This document shows, in pieces, positions 11,975-23,794 of a stretch of 64,000 bases of DNA. The notes beneath the pieces were generated by a model, which had not been told where the DNA came from, searched no databases, and saw only the letters and a list, made by a program, of their open reading frames with translations. Within the stretch, counting starts at the first letter, position 1. The number at the start of each line of letters is the position of its first letter. Origin of the DNA: Heterocephalus glaber. Its lineage: Eukaryota; Chordata; Mammalia; Rodentia; Bathyergidae. The DNA lies in assembly GCF_000247695.1 (NCBI RefSeq), contig NW_004624730.1:32128504-32192503 (forward strand), written 5' to 3'. The translations under genes and the position numbers were made by a program.

Positions 11975-13246
11975 TAATGTACAAGATAAGAAAGTTATGA
12001 GATGTGATGTTTACAATTCAGGGCTCTAGAGATATTTAAGGATGCAAGATTAACCTAAAGGAGATAGAGAGCAAGTTTTCAGCAGTGCTGCATGTAAGGA
12101 AATAAAGACACACTTCAATGTCAATGGGCTGAGTAGTCAGACACTTTATGAAAATTCTGGGAGGAAGATGAGAAAGATTGAGTTTAATAAAAAATGGTGA
12201 AACAAAAGAATCATATCTTCCTTTATTCCAAGGAAGTAAGGATAGTTTTCACCCTCAAAACTGAAATTGTCAGCTTGCTCAATAGTAAGTTTTGAGAATT
12301 AACTTTTAAAGATTTTTTTTTTTTGCTTGAAGGCAATTGAAAGCCCAACTGAATGGCTATGCAGCTATTACTACAATGCATAATGAACACGTTCAGAGTC
12401 TGACTTATTTTTTCTTAACATTATAGCAACTTTCTAAAGTGTTGTTCTCAGTAGAAATCCTGAATAAAGCAAAATACTGACTAGAAGTAAAACACTGAAC
12501 TTTTAAAATTATATGTGCAATTGATTCAGTTTTCATTTTATTTCTAAGGCCTCTATAGACATATAGATTTGACTGTTACTCATAACATCATGTTGTTTAC
12601 AATATTTATCCATACTACAAGTATACATGAATATTTGAACTTATATGTGGAAATCTTTTTAAAATAATAGATTCATATAGTGACATTGTACTTTTACTCT
12701 TTAATATGTCTGTAAACATGCTAGGAACTAAGAAGAAAAAAAAATAGAATCGGTCTTCATTATTCTCAAATTCCATATTTGTTAATTTTCCTACTCATTA
12801 AAATTTGTTTGCCTCTCGGGAACAATACTTACAGCAAGTTTGTGGGCATTTTCATACATGCACAGAGCAGTGAAGAATTCCAGTAGTCCGATATTTCTAG
12901 CTGAGGTTAGCAAGGCTGTGCTCTGCACTCTTGTTTCAGCTCCCACATTATAAATAAGTATCACTTTCATGGTCTACTTAGTGCCAGGTTTTTTGTATGG
13001 TTTTATTATTTGTTAGTGTTAGTTGTTAAAATTCCCCCCATATATAATCCCAAAGTGCCACCTAGAATTCATAAGTGCAATGAAGTTGTAATATGCCTCA
13101 CTGAGACAAAAATGTCTGTTATATTAGTTGCATTCAGGCGCAAGTTATGATGTTGCTGGCCATAAATCCAATGTTAGTAATTTAAGAATATACATTAAGC
13201 AAGGTGTCTTCAAACAAAAAATACACATGAAACAAGGGTTTCCATG
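11975..13246. other. AT-rich unique sequence, no gene seen
   Basis: No repeat family or gene recognised. T- and A-runs occur near 12309 and 12736. Confidence 0.45.
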
Positions 13247-13547
13247 CAATTGGATAATGAAAATGGTTTTTTTCATTAAGTTTATTGGTACATTTTAAGT
13301 ATGCAATACAGTTACATTCATCATTGGAATCTTGTACCTCTACATGATGTATCTTGATTCTTATTTTTTCCCCATTCCCCAGCCTTCCCTTCACCCCCTC
13401 CTCCCTTTCCTATTTACAAAGACTTTGTTTCCATTTTTTTTCTTTTCTCATATTTTTTCTTTTCCCTTCTTTCCTTTCCCCTACCCCTCCTACTTCCCCT
13501 GCTCCTTTGGACCTTTCTTCCTGTTTCACAATTGGATAATGAAAATG
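13247..13547 (-). mobile_element. 5'-truncated L1, 3' UTR only, with 19-bp TSD
   Basis: The insert at 13266-13528 is the reverse complement of a rodent L1 3' UTR: a T-run and 'aagtttattggtacatttta' at its 3' end, then the characteristic C/T-rich (minus-strand G/A-rich) tract. It is bounded by a perfect 19-bp duplication, 'caattggataatgaaaatg', at 13247-13265 and 13529-13547. This is the hallmark of target-primed reverse transcription. Only about 263 bp of L1 was copied, so there is no coding capacity. Open frames here are proline/serine/phenylalanine-rich readings of the pyrimidine tract. Confidence 0.95.
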
Positions 13548-13699
13548 TTATGATCAGAGACTCCTAGGAACTTACCCCTGTCATTCAGTGCTCAAAGACA
13601 CTTTACAGGATGCAGGTAAAAGGCAATACCAAGAATAAACTGTATGGACTTCGACTTTAATAATCTTCCCAGAAAATGAAGTATTTTTGTTTTATATAG

Positions 13700-13885
13700 T
13701 CATTTTCATAAACAGCAACCACCATCACCTGCATCAGGGACCAGGTGATATCAGCTGTTGACTGGACTATTCAGGGGTTTCTAACTGGTCTTCTTTCCAC
13801 CCTCATCTTGGTATAAGTGTCTGACACGTTTTACATGTTCTTTGGTCTATTAGTCTGATTTTCAACCTGTACATATGATAATTAA
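13700..13885 (+). repeat. L2 LINE fragment (left of L1 insertion)
   Basis: 'gttgactggactattcaggg', 'tttctaactggtcttctttc', 'caccctcatcttgg' parallels the L2 stretch 'ctggactactgcaatagcctcctaactggtct'. The L2 reading continues at about 14085, beyond an L1 tail. Confidence 0.6.
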
Positions 13886-13888
13886 CTT

Positions 13889-14068
13889 TATAAGGTCTTA
13901 TAAGATAAATAAAACAATCTGAAAAAATGCTGGAAAAATAAAAGGGAGTAGAGGGAGGGAGGAAAACTATGGGAATTGAGATGTGTCATATACATGTACC
14001 AATTCCCTACAGTGAATACAATCATTATGTACTGTAAAAATGTACTAATACAAGTAAAAAAACAAAAA
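13889..14068 (+). mobile_element. L1 3' UTR fragment, plus strand
   Basis: A purine-rich stretch ('gggagtagagggagggagg'), then 'acatgtaccaattccctaca', 'caatcattatgtactgtaaa', 'aatgtactaatacaagt' and an A-rich tail. The same terminal order occurs at 53880-54052 and, inverted, in the other L1 tails of this window. It interrupts L2 sequence. No clear target duplication was found. Confidence 0.8.
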
Positions 14069-14084
14069 AACAAAGAGCAGCTTG

Positions 14085-14520
14085 AAAGTCATATGTGCTA
14101 CTCCTTTTCTCAAACTCCCATAATAATTTCACATTTTACTCAGAATAAAACCGGAAGTCCTTAGAATGGACTCAGGCTGTGTACCTCTCCCCACACTGCC
14201 ACTTCACTACCTATCTGACCTTACTTCCCACTCATTGTTTCCCTTTGTTCACTCCACTCTAGACCCCCGGTTACCTCCCTCTTTTTTTCCTGTTAGGAAT
14301 TCTTTCACCTTGGTATGTACACGGCTCCCTCCCTCCCTCCCTGAAATGAATTCATTGCTTGAAATCCTTGGTGAGACCTTCCCTGAACACCTGTTCAAAA
14401 TTGCAATTCCCCTCTCACCTACATATACTCCTTGGCTCCTTTTCTGCTTTTATTTTTTCCTGTAGCACTTACCATCTTTGAATATATTATATTTTATTTA
14501 TTAATTTATACTAATGTTTG
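14085..14520 (+). repeat. L2 LINE fragment (right of L1 insertion)
   Basis: A textbook L2 order: 'actacctatctgaccttact', 'ttgttcactccactctagac', 'ccttggtgagaccttccctg', 'aacacctgttcaaaattgca', 'ctgtagcacttaccatcttt' and 'tatattttatttattaattt'. Any reading frame here is decayed L2. Confidence 0.85.
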
Positions 14521-15020
14521 TAGAAAGAATGTAATTCTGACATGATAGCTTTGTGTTTCTTAAAAATTACATTGTATGAAAAATATTAGTATAATTTGAA
14601 AAATATATAATTAGGACAATTTTGATAATCTGGCAAAATGTAGGTACTTTAATGTTCCCTAGCTTGTAGCTATAACAAGAATAAATAATTACTTCAAGAT
14701 TCAAATATTTATTACCCAAATTATCTATAGTTTTGCATTTACTAATTAAAATAGCACATTGTACTGATGCAAAGAGCAGACACATAATGTTTTACATTCC
14801 TCAAATAATCAAGTCACTTTAGATTGAGGGGTGGCATAATTACCACATCCACACTGAAGACCCCCAAGTCCATATCTCCACCCCAGTGACCTCTACTCAT
14901 CTCCAGGGCTATATGTTAATCTGTCTAATATGAGTTGCCATTTGGAAAACTCACAGGTGCCTCAAGCTCTACACATCCCCAAATCTGTCTTTCATCTTCT
15001 CTAACTTGTGTGCTTATTCT

Positions 15021-15104
15021 TTTTTTCCTGGTACTGGGGATTGAACTCAGGACCTTGTGCTTGTGAGGCAGGCATGGTGCCACTGAGTTAAATCCCCAGC
15101 CCTC
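15021..15104 (-). mobile_element. ID SINE
   Basis: Reverse complement of a tRNA-like ID: 'ggtactggggattgaactca' (B-box side), 'gccactgagttaaatcccca' (A-box side), T-run at the left. Flanking near-repeats 'gtgtgcttattct' (from about 15009) and 'gtgtgctaattct' (from about 15106) look like a slightly diverged target duplication. Confidence 0.9.
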
Positions 15105-15435
15105 AAGTGTGCTAATTCTGTTTCTCTCCCACTGGATAGCTGTTTCATATGACAGTTGCTAAAGCCTGAAGTCTGTACTACCCTATCAAACACCAATTAT
15201 AACAGACCCTATCCTTTTCAACAGCCCTTTTTCTCCATTTCTAGGGTCTGTTTTGGTCCAGGTTCTTATCACTGACTTTTTAGATTCTTTGCCTTTATAC
15301 AATGCTGCTTAAATCAGTGGAGAATGTTGTTTTAAAATACCTTTCTAATAATGTCTCTCCTCATCATAAAAGCCTGCAATGCCTTTCTGTTTCACCAGTG
15401 AGGAAGACCAAATTTCTTACAAAGCCATGCATTCA

Positions 15436-15540
15436 TTTTGTTTGTTTGTTTGTTTGTTTGTTTTTGGTACTGGGGATCGAACTTGGATCCTCGTGCTTGC
15501 GAGGCAGGTGACAGAACCACTGAGCTAAATCCCCGGCCCT
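15436..15540 (-). mobile_element. ID SINE with (GTTT)n tail
   Basis: ID body 'ggtactggggatcgaacttg' to 'ctgagctaaatccccggccc', with a pure (GTTT)n tract as its 3' tail (AAAC on the element strand) at about 15437-15463. A duplication, 'atgcattca', lies at 15427-15435 and again at 15541-15549. Intact A and B boxes mark it as fairly young. Confidence 0.92.
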
Positions 15541-15910
15541 ATGCATTCAGTTTTAAAAACCATTTTGTTTCCTTTCCTAACCTCTCTATTCTCTCTCAAC
15601 TCCTTGGAAGAGACTTGATTTCTTCTGACTACAGACCTTTGCACATGCAGTTCCTTTTGCCTATGATATGATCTGCAACCTACATTGCTTGCTCTTCTAC
15701 TGTCCTGTGGGTCTCAGCTTAAATGTTGCCCATTTCCCTGGGTGAGGACAGGTGCTTCTGATTTGTTTTCACAGTGTCTGAGACCACTCCTGACACTTTA
15801 CTACTACTAATTGTTGAATATAAACTTTTCCATAAAGGAAGAACTCCCTGAGTCAGTATGATTAACATATCGCCAAACACACAGTAGGTACTCAGTTTAT
15901 AATTAACTGA

Positions 15911-16799
15911 ACATAAGAGAATTTTAATACAAATGCATTAAAACATGTTTTCAAAGAATATTTAGTGACATGGAAAAGCGCTCAGATAAAATAAGTACAA
16001 ATTACATGCTACATTTCAGTTTGTAACATAAGACAAAGGCATATTTTTACATGGAAAGGAGATTTAAAATGTTCTGAAATATTAATGAAGACTATTTTGT
16101 TGACAAATAATTATATGATTATTTTCAGACATAGCTCTGTCAACTTTACAAAGTGAAAGTATATTAATTTTATAATAGAAAAGATCATTATCCTAACAGG
16201 AAAAATCAGTGTTCTTTTCATATTCTTTAGAAAAACATAAATAAGAATTTTAAAACATTATTTTACAATTCATCATTTTAGTCATTTTTTCACAGACATG
16301 TTTTTATTATTGTTTGTGACCCATGAAACATTTCACAAATCAGGTGTAGAAATCTTACATTAACATAGCTTTTTTAAGACTTGGAGAAATTGATGCTCTC
16401 TAATGTAATAACTGCATTCTATCTGACCTTCTTTTTTTTAAAAGAAGCTCTATTTTCCTCCCAAATAATTACTTCTGAATTAATTCTGAAAATATGTTTT
16501 CTTTCATATCAACTAGGATTTCAAGGAGTTCATAATCTTTTCTTCACTACCAAAATTTAGAGAATTTTTAATTCTTTTTATTTTGGTAGAATGAAGCGAT
16601 ACTGTTAAAGTGCCATAGACACCATTAAATATTAATCACCTCACAGAGAAAAAATACACAAAATACATCTACTTTTTACAGTCTCACAGCTCAGTAATTC
16701 TATCTGGCTTATTATGCTTTCAACTTTATCATCCTTTTCTACCTCCAAATTATATATTAAAGTTGATTCTGAAATGAAAAATACAAATATTCTTTCTTG
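15911..16799. other. AT-rich unique sequence, no gene seen
   Basis: No repeat family or gene recognised. Confidence 0.45.
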
Positions 16800-16960
16800 T
16801 GATTAATTTTAACTTATTTATTCAACAAATAATTGTAGAACACCTGCATCTGCTTAGCAGGATATAAGATCTGAATAAGACATGGTCCCTGTCTTTTGGG
16901 CCCTCATAACCTAAGGAATGAAAAATAAAAATGATGTCTAATAACAGCAAAATAAGTCCT
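16800..16960 (-). repeat. L2 LINE 3' end, minus strand
   Basis: 'ttattcaacaaataattgta' then 'gaacacctgcatctgcttag', 'aagacatggtccctgtcttt' and 'gggccctcataacctaagga'. This is the inverted L2 3' end (usual form 'attgagcacctactatgtgccag'). Confidence 0.7.
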
Positions 16961-17009
16961 GTTCTGCAAGAAGGACAAAGTGCCTAAGTCTCAAAAGAGA
17001 TTGAGAGGG

Positions 17010-17340
17010 TGTCGTGGAGCCGAAGCTTTGTCATCTTATCTTGCCCAAGCCACCAGTCATCTCTTATCTGGATTAGTGTAATAGCCCTTAGGGGCTCCCT
17101 CTGCTTCTACCCCAGTCTCTTGACAATCTAGTCTCAAGATGGTAGCCAGAAAGACATTTTCAAAAGGTTGCCAGGGCATGTCCCTCCAGTGGCTTCCAAT
17201 TTTACTAAGAGTGAAACTGGAGTCTTCACGGACCCTTCCGGATTGGCACGCCACTCTCCCTTGCCTTCATGCCCCGACTTGCCAATTTATCTTCATCTCT
17301 TCCAGTTATTGGGTTCTTCTGACTTCCCAAAGAATTACTT
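17010..17340 (+). repeat. L2 LINE fragment
   Basis: 'tctggattagtgtaatagcc', 'gctccctctgcttctacccc', 'gatggtagccagaaagacat', 'ccctccagtggcttccaatt' and 'agagtgaaactggagtcttc' follow the L2 ORF2/3' region order. L2 resumes near 17690. Confidence 0.8.
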
Positions 17341-17690
17341 AGAGATGGTGTATAGCTTTGTTCTTATGTGAGAACAGAAGAGGAAGCCACATGGAAGAGT
17401 TAAGAGCAGTTTCCCTGCAGCCTCCCTGAACCCAGGCAGCGTCTCTCTTTCTACCCCTCCCTCCGCCAGTGGCAAAGCCCTCTGGCTTCTCATCACGGGG
17501 GAGGAGGTGCAGGGTGACACCTACATAGTAGCTCCTCATGCTTCTTCATGTATCCTGTTTCTCTTTAGCATCTTAGATCTCCACCTATGGATGTACATTT
17601 TACTGTGATAATGGAGTAAAGATAACTTTTGGGTAAGGTGTGTGCATCTCTGTGTGTGAATGTGTATGTGAGTCAGCTTAGAGAATCTCA
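17341..17690. other. Unassigned ~340-bp block inside L2, partly GC-rich
   Basis: Separates two consecutive parts of one L2 copy, so it is probably an inserted sequence. 17400-17520 is GC-richer than its surroundings. No SINE boxes, LTR end or target duplication were identified. A 'ccgccagtggcaaag' string at 17463-17477 loosely resembles a CTCF core, but the match is weak. Confidence 0.4.
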
Positions 17691-17930
17691 CAACCCATTT
17701 TTAGAGAGGCCTACCCAAAGTTGACCTTAGAGTTACAACTTCTACACCCAAACACTCCCACTTTCTCTATCTTGTCCTTATTTTTCTCATTTGCACAGCA
17801 CTTAGGATCATCTAACTTAGTATCATTATCTTATTGTTTACCTCTCCTTCCCTAAGATCAGGGGTTATTATTTTATTCACCAACATTGAGTACAAACACA
17901 CACAAAGACATTAAACATATTAAATAAATA
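17691..17930 (+). repeat. L2 LINE fragment, continuation
   Basis: 'agaggcctacccaaagttga', 'ctcatttgcacagcacttag', 'catctaacttagtatcatta', 'tttacctctccttccctaag' and 'attttattcaccaacattga' follow the terminal L2 order (gaggccttccctgacc ... atagcacttatcacc ... tgtttattg). Confidence 0.75.
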
Positions 17931-19806
17931 TTTGAAAAAGGAATGACTAAAACTTATTATAGTAAAACTTTAGTTTTTACAATGCAGATTAATACTTCGT
18001 AGATTCATTTCAATTTTATCTTTACATTTTCTATGTAAAAATTGTATTTCCTTTTAAAAATTATAATTGAAGAAAAGAATGATAAGCTTCTTTAGGAAAA
18101 CTTTTCAAGCATTTTTTTTACTGAATTCATATAAAGACAATAAATGAAAGCTGACTTCTAGATGGAGAAATCCCTCTTTCAGATTTTGACAGTTATTTTG
18201 TTAGTATAATTACATATTATAAAATTGCATTTATTTTAAATGAGTGCATTCTTTAGACTTGAACTAATTTTATACTGGCCACCTTAAGTAATCGCTCCCC
18301 ATTAAAAAGAATTACAATAATATTAAAAGAAATCATATGTTACAGATATAAAATGGAGTGTTACAAGGATGCATTCTTTGGCTTTATAAACCTTTGACAT
18401 TCTAAGAGTCTTTAAGTCTTGATGGATGGCACTAATAGAAATCTTTAGTCTCTCTAATGGCTAAAGTGTTTCCTATTGGAAAGGCACATTAAAGGCACAT
18501 TAATTATTTGAGGCAACTGGAGTACCCATTACTTCACTACAATATTTCACTAATCTTTTTAAAAAAGGGGAAAGAGAAACAATGGACTAGTAACAAAGCC
18601 CAGTGGCATTAAATGATTTCTGCAAAACCTGGAATACCTAATAAATGGTAGTTGTCTTGAATTGTCCTAGAAATTTGGTATCTTGTCCAATACATGTGCT
18701 ACTTTCACTGAAAAATCAAGAAGGTGGGAATTGTAAATGGGCTTTAATCATGTGTGCTGTGGTATGAGGGTTTACCTTGAAAGCTGCACACTTTGGGAAC
18801 TTCTCCAATACATGGGATGGCATGTATTTGTCAAGTAGTTGGGTGGGTGTATGGTTTAAGCTCTGATCATAGACCACTGAACCTGGGCTCTATACCATGG
18901 AATCAGCATTCATTTTCAAGAGACTAGTTTTTGTCTCAGTGAACTTGAAGAAACTAACCTTGTTAAGGAAGAAGATGTGATGACAATGAGGATCTATCTG
19001 TAATTTTAAAAGACCCAAGCCTCCTCCCATTCCTCCCTGGAGAAATTACTGACTGCTAATGTGCTATGCAGAGAAGCTTCCCAAACTGCCTGCTGTCTAA
19101 TTAGCTTTATTAAAAATACACATCAAACTTATTTTGAGTGGTGTAGTTTTTAGGTGGAAAATGATGTATATAGGAGAGTATTGAATGAAAACAAGTAAAC
19201 AAATGCTCAGTTACCATCTAATTCGTTAGGAACAACTAGAAGAGCATATCAGTATATTGGTCTTTCTTCTCTAATTGTCAAGCATGTGGGAGGTTTGAAT
19301 TGGTGTCTTTTATGAGCTCTTGGTTTGAAATGATGAGGGTGTGAGCTTCCATCCACCCTCTATCAGTTAATGTTCATTTTAATTTTCAGTTCTCAAAGAT
19401 ATTTCAAAGTGAAATGTATTTTTTCCCATCCTTTTTCACAGTTTCATCAATTAGTGTTTGACATGTGTATGAAATGATAAGTAATACCTAGCATAATAAG
19501 AAAGTGGGAAAGTAATTTGCCTCTCACAGCCATATATTTGAAAAATTAATCAGTGTTTGTGAATCCTTCCCAATCTCTTTTTTCCCCTAACAAATTAGGT
19601 TGTGTTCTGAAATTTGAGATTTGAAGAGTGATTATAGTATATACTAAAGTGGCGATTGTGGGTTTAGCTGAGTTGATTCTATTCTGCATTTGGCCACCTG
19701 TTTCTATCATTGTTAATTAAATAAACTCAGTGTAGGTTGGATGTGAGCTAATTTAGGCAACATTGCTAAGAAATCTTAAAGGGGCTGCTTAAAGAGGAGA
19801 GATCTT
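17931..19806. other. Unique sequence, no gene seen
   Basis: About 1.9 kb with no recognised repeat. The 18720-19060 part is closer to balanced base composition and is the longest repeat-free non-AT block on the left of the window. No exon is evident in it. Confidence 0.45.
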
Positions 19807-20005
19807 GTACAGCAGAAAAATCATCTCTGAAGAGACCAGGGATCAAATTCTGATTCTGTCAGGATTTATCTTTCTGTGTGGCCTTTGGTAAGTAAAACTC
19901 TTTGGTCTCAATTTCTCCATGGCAGCATGGATATAGTATTGCATCAGAAATGGATTGTAAGGATTACTGGATGATCTTTGCATGGGCTTAGAGCTTTATC
20001 AGCAT
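19807..20005 (+). repeat. MIR SINE
   Basis: 'gatcaaattctgattctgtc', 'tgtgtggcctttggtaagta', 'ctctttggtctcaatttctc' and 'attgtaaggattactggatg' match the MIR order (gattcgaatcc, tgtgtgaccttgggcaag, tctgtgcctcagtttcctc, gtgaggattaaatga). Confidence 0.75.
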
Positions 20006-21029
20006 CCTCTTCTCTTCCACATCTGTTTTGCCTTCCAAAGGATTAACATTGCCCTTTTGATGCAGAGACTAAGGATAGATGATATTTACATTTTAGTGTA
20101 ATTTTCAGATGAAGAGTATGAGCCTTGGTGTCCAGCAAGTGTTGCAAATACATAGTTTTTATGTGATTATCTCTGAAAACTCTCTGTTTCTTTTGTTTGT
20201 ATAGGATTACTCTTGCATATATGTAAGGTCAGGTGAGAGAAGAAATGAAGGAACAAGTGAAATATTTCTAGGCTGAAGATAATCCAAGTTCTGACTAAAT
20301 TGTTAGAATAAAGTATTTTTTCCCTTAAATATCAATTTGATGGAAAAGTAATTAGATTATTCTGATTAATATGAAAATGCTTACATAAAAATATGGAGAG
20401 AATATTATTGTACATACTAATTCTAGTTTACTTACAAAGGTGGCATATGTGTTGCAGTTTACTTATTAAATGTTACCCTTCTCTTGTTTCATAAAGAATG
20501 AATCCTCTCAACTAAGAATAAGTTATCCCCAAAGCCCAACCACAAACACGTCTACTTCATTTATTACACATTTCTTCTGTTCTTCTTACATATTCAAATA
20601 TCCTGTACATAACTCCAAAAGCAAAACAAAGCAAAACAAAACAAAACAAAAACTACTGAGGCAAACAAATAAAAAACTACTACCAATACCATCATTCTCA
20701 ACTGAAGCAGAGCCAAACTCACACAAGCACGTAATAAATACTTAGAAGTAATTGAGGTCATTAATGTTTCCATGTTTCACTATCAGAAAGACTCTTTAAT
20801 TCATATATAGTTAAGAAATGGTTGGGAAAAGAATAAAATGATAAAGATTTTAAATGCCAAAGATTTAAGTTTCTATCACATTTCTGCTATGACTTTAATA
20901 TACTACTAAAACGTTCATAGGCTCCAGCACTCTTTAATTAACAGTTGGTTTTACTCAGAACTATTATTTTTTAATTATATGAAATAAATTATCGTTCATC
21001 TTGTTTTGGAGAACATCATTGTTATTTTT
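20006..21029. other. AT-rich sequence, no gene seen; AAAAC repeat
   Basis: Holds an (AAAAC)n-like run at about 20617-20652. The plus-strand 91-codon frame at 20470-20745 reads through this low-complexity run and has no domain. Confidence 0.45.
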
Positions 21030-21165
21030 ACAACAAACCTTTAAAAGGTATGCATATCTTCATTTGACCAATAAAGAAGCCTAGTTTCAAAAAGTTTAAG
21101 TTAAACATTCAAGTATTAAAGGTGAGAAATGGTAGGACCAGGGTTTTAACTCTAATTCACTGTTG
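21030..21165 (-). repeat. MIR SINE, minus strand
   Basis: 'atcttcatttgaccaataaa', 'gaagcctagtttcaaaaagt', 'ttaagttaaacattcaagta' and 'gtaggaccagggttttaact' follow the inverted MIR layout (tttacagatgaggaaactgag, gttaagtaacttgcc, agagccaggattcgaac). Strongly diverged. Confidence 0.55.
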
Positions 21166-21479
21166 GTGCTTATCTTACTTCATTATGGATTTCTCACAAT
21201 TGCTACTATTCCTACTATATAGGGTTATTGTAAATAACAAATTAAAAGTGTGTTTGAGAGAGTTCTACAATACTGTAAGATCTGTATACACATTTAATTA
21301 TAGTGATAGCTCTCTTTGGGGGATATTTCATGAGAAATCAAGCCAAGTGTAAATAATGTGGCATAATGAAAAGATTTGACTTTTAGGGTCAAATCGAGAG
21401 GTTAGAATAAAGTCCCTCTGGGATGTTATAGTACACTTTCTATCACAGAAAGAAAGAGAAACATGATTTGTCTTTGACA

Positions 21480-21905
21480 TTTTCCTCATTAACAACATTC
21501 TTAATTACAGCTGACTGTTCTTTATTGATTAAATCCCATTTCTAATTGCTTCAAGACCCTGTAAAAATCCTTCAGCTTCATTCCCACTAAGCCACTCTCA
21601 TTTCTCCCAATTTCAATGTTGTAATAACATTTGATACTATTGGAATATTTCTTTCTTTCTTTCTTTTTTTTTTTTTGGTACCGGGGATCAAACTCAGGAC
21701 CTTGAGCTTGCTAGGCAGCAGCACCACTGGGCTAAATTCTCAGCCCTATTACAGTATTTCTTTATTGTTCTTTCCTTGCTTTCTGTCTTCTTCCAGGGAT
21801 CTGGTCTTTCTTGACTATACTGTATGCTCTGTAGATAGTTGAAGCTTCATAAATGTTTGTCAGAAGTGCATTGCTTACTAGTTAGAAGACCTCATCAGTT
21901 CCACC
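21480..21905 (+). repeat. L2 LINE fragment with ID insertion
   Basis: 'ttcaagaccctgtaaaaatc', 'cttcagcttcattcccacta' on the left and 'ggatctggtctttcttgact', 'gttgaagcttcataaatgtt' on the right resemble L2 3' sequence split by the ID at 21664-21746. Confidence 0.45.
21664..21746 (-). mobile_element. ID SINE
   Basis: T-run, then 'ggtaccggggatcaaactca', and 'cactgggctaaattctcagc'. Flanks 'tattggaatatttc' (from 21638) and 'tattacagtatttc' (from 21747) are a plausible aged target duplication. The mid-part 'gctaggcagcagcaccactg' has an extra CAG unit compared with the other copies. Confidence 0.9.
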
Positions 21906-23794
21906 AAGAGGTTGACCACTCACTGATTGTATGATGAAGCAAGTTCCTGAACTATGCTGGACCTCACATTTTTTATCTTATAAAATAATAGTGAAACTGA
22001 GTCCACAGAGATACACTTTGGTCATGTACATGATTAAAATAAGAAATTGAGAGAATTAGAATAAAAGTGCATACAAACCTTTCAACTTTAAAGATTTGAT
22101 ACATCTAAGTCTTTGATGTGTACTTGCATGGGACTGGTGTACATATAATCAATAGAAATATGTACAAATGTACAAAATAACATTGGGAGTTGAAATTCTT
22201 ATACATTATTTTTCCTTCATTAATGATTCATCTATTTAGATATACAAAGTGTGTATTTATACCTTTAAATTTCATAGGTCATGGAAGTTTTTAAAGTTGA
22301 TAATATATGGCATTTTATAAAGTATTTTTCTTTATAATTTTAGTCAAGATCTTAATTGGAATTATGATTGATGCCCATCAGTGTCAGCCCTGAAAAATCT
22401 GCTCTTCGGCTGTCTTTGTGGTTTCATTTCACTTTTATCATAACTTGGAATCTATTCAGATAGCACTAGCTCCTTGGTATTTCTTTCAGATAGAATTATT
22501 ATGTGTGTATCACCTTTTCAAAACACAAAATGACAAAGTTAGTTTTCCTTAAGGAGAACATGTTTTAAACTAATTAAATAAAGAGTAGAAAACCAGGATT
22601 TTTTTTCACTGTGACTGTATTGAAGTAATTGCTAAAATGTATTTCAGTATTGAATTAAAGGATCATGGCCTAGAAATATAGAAAGGCCAGAAAGGAAGCT
22701 CAATTAATACAATTCAATTTAATATTTATTTTCAAGTTTCCACTGCTAAATAATTTTAGGACTTAGAATGTTATCACACAGCTTTTAGAGTGAACTCCTT
22801 TTAATGCTTTCTCCATCAGGTGCTACAAATAATTGGAGAGGTGAATTCAATAGTAAATTGTATTTCTATTTTCAATGGTTTCCTAATTAAAAATCTTCTT
22901 TAAAGTTTTCACATCTCCAGGTAATATTTTTTATTTTGGGTATGCAAAACTAGGATCATCACAATTCTTATTTCACTATCAATTCACATTATTGATCTGT
23001 GTATTATACACAGATTATACTCATTTATTTATTCAGATAAAATAAGCGTGAACTCAAAAATCCACCACCTAACTCAAACTAAAATATTGATAATTAACAG
23101 CCACCTACAAAGTCTGCCTCTAGCCTGTCCACATGAACTCAAACTTCCTTGTATCATAGAGTTACCTGTCAACCACTTCTACTACCTGTTCTTTCCTACC
23201 TCACTGTCACCAAAATCCTTGGTCTCATTCATTAAACATAGTCCACAATCTGTCTTACTAAACATGATTTGCTAAACTTCCTCAGTTGTAAACAACAATT
23301 TAGAATTAAGCAGAGCTAAACTGATTTAATAGGATTAATGGGATTAATGAGGATTAACCAGAATTAAACTGATTCTAGTTAATCAGAAAACAATCTATTG
23401 TTCTAGTTTTGATAGTGAATGAGAATGAGAGATTATGAACTAAGGATCTCAAGAATAAGAACTAGAGTAACTACATCAGAATTGCATAAACAAGTGTATT
23501 TGGGGGGAGGAGCTAGGGAGTTGGGGGAAGGCATGATCCAACTCCAATGCTTTCATTTGTATGATTAGTCTGGCTTGAACCATGTATCACTATAGCCTAG
23601 CAAGACAGCAGAGCATCTTGGTGGGCTGTCCTGCCAACAAAAGAACAGGTCTCTGGAGCAAATTTAGGTTGCTTTTCTTAAAGAAGGGAAATAAATGTGG
23701 GGCCAAAGGCAGTTTAAATTCACTTTCTAATTTGCTGTACAGTAAATATCCTCAAATAGCTTGCTTTTTTTTTCTTAGTACGTGTTTGCAGTAA
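21906..23794. other. AT-rich unique sequence with a short tandem block
   Basis: No gene recognised. 23319-23365 is an imperfect tandem of a 'ggattaatg' unit ('taggattaatgggattaatg' and on). The 75-codon frame at 23048-23275 has no domain, and the surrounding sequence is loosely L2-like. Confidence 0.4.

Larger units (their letters stand above)
14830..15910 (+). repeat. L2 LINE fragment with two ID insertions
   Basis: About 890 bp of L2 if the IDs are removed: 'ccccaagtccatatctccac', 'aactcacaggtgcctcaagc', 'agcctgcaatgcctttctgt', 'cagacctttgcacatgcagt', 'ttgctcttctactgtcctgt', 'gtctcagcttaaatgttgcc', and the terminal 'cacagtaggtactcagttta'. ID SINEs split it at 15021-15104 and 15436-15540. 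Confidence 0.8.
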
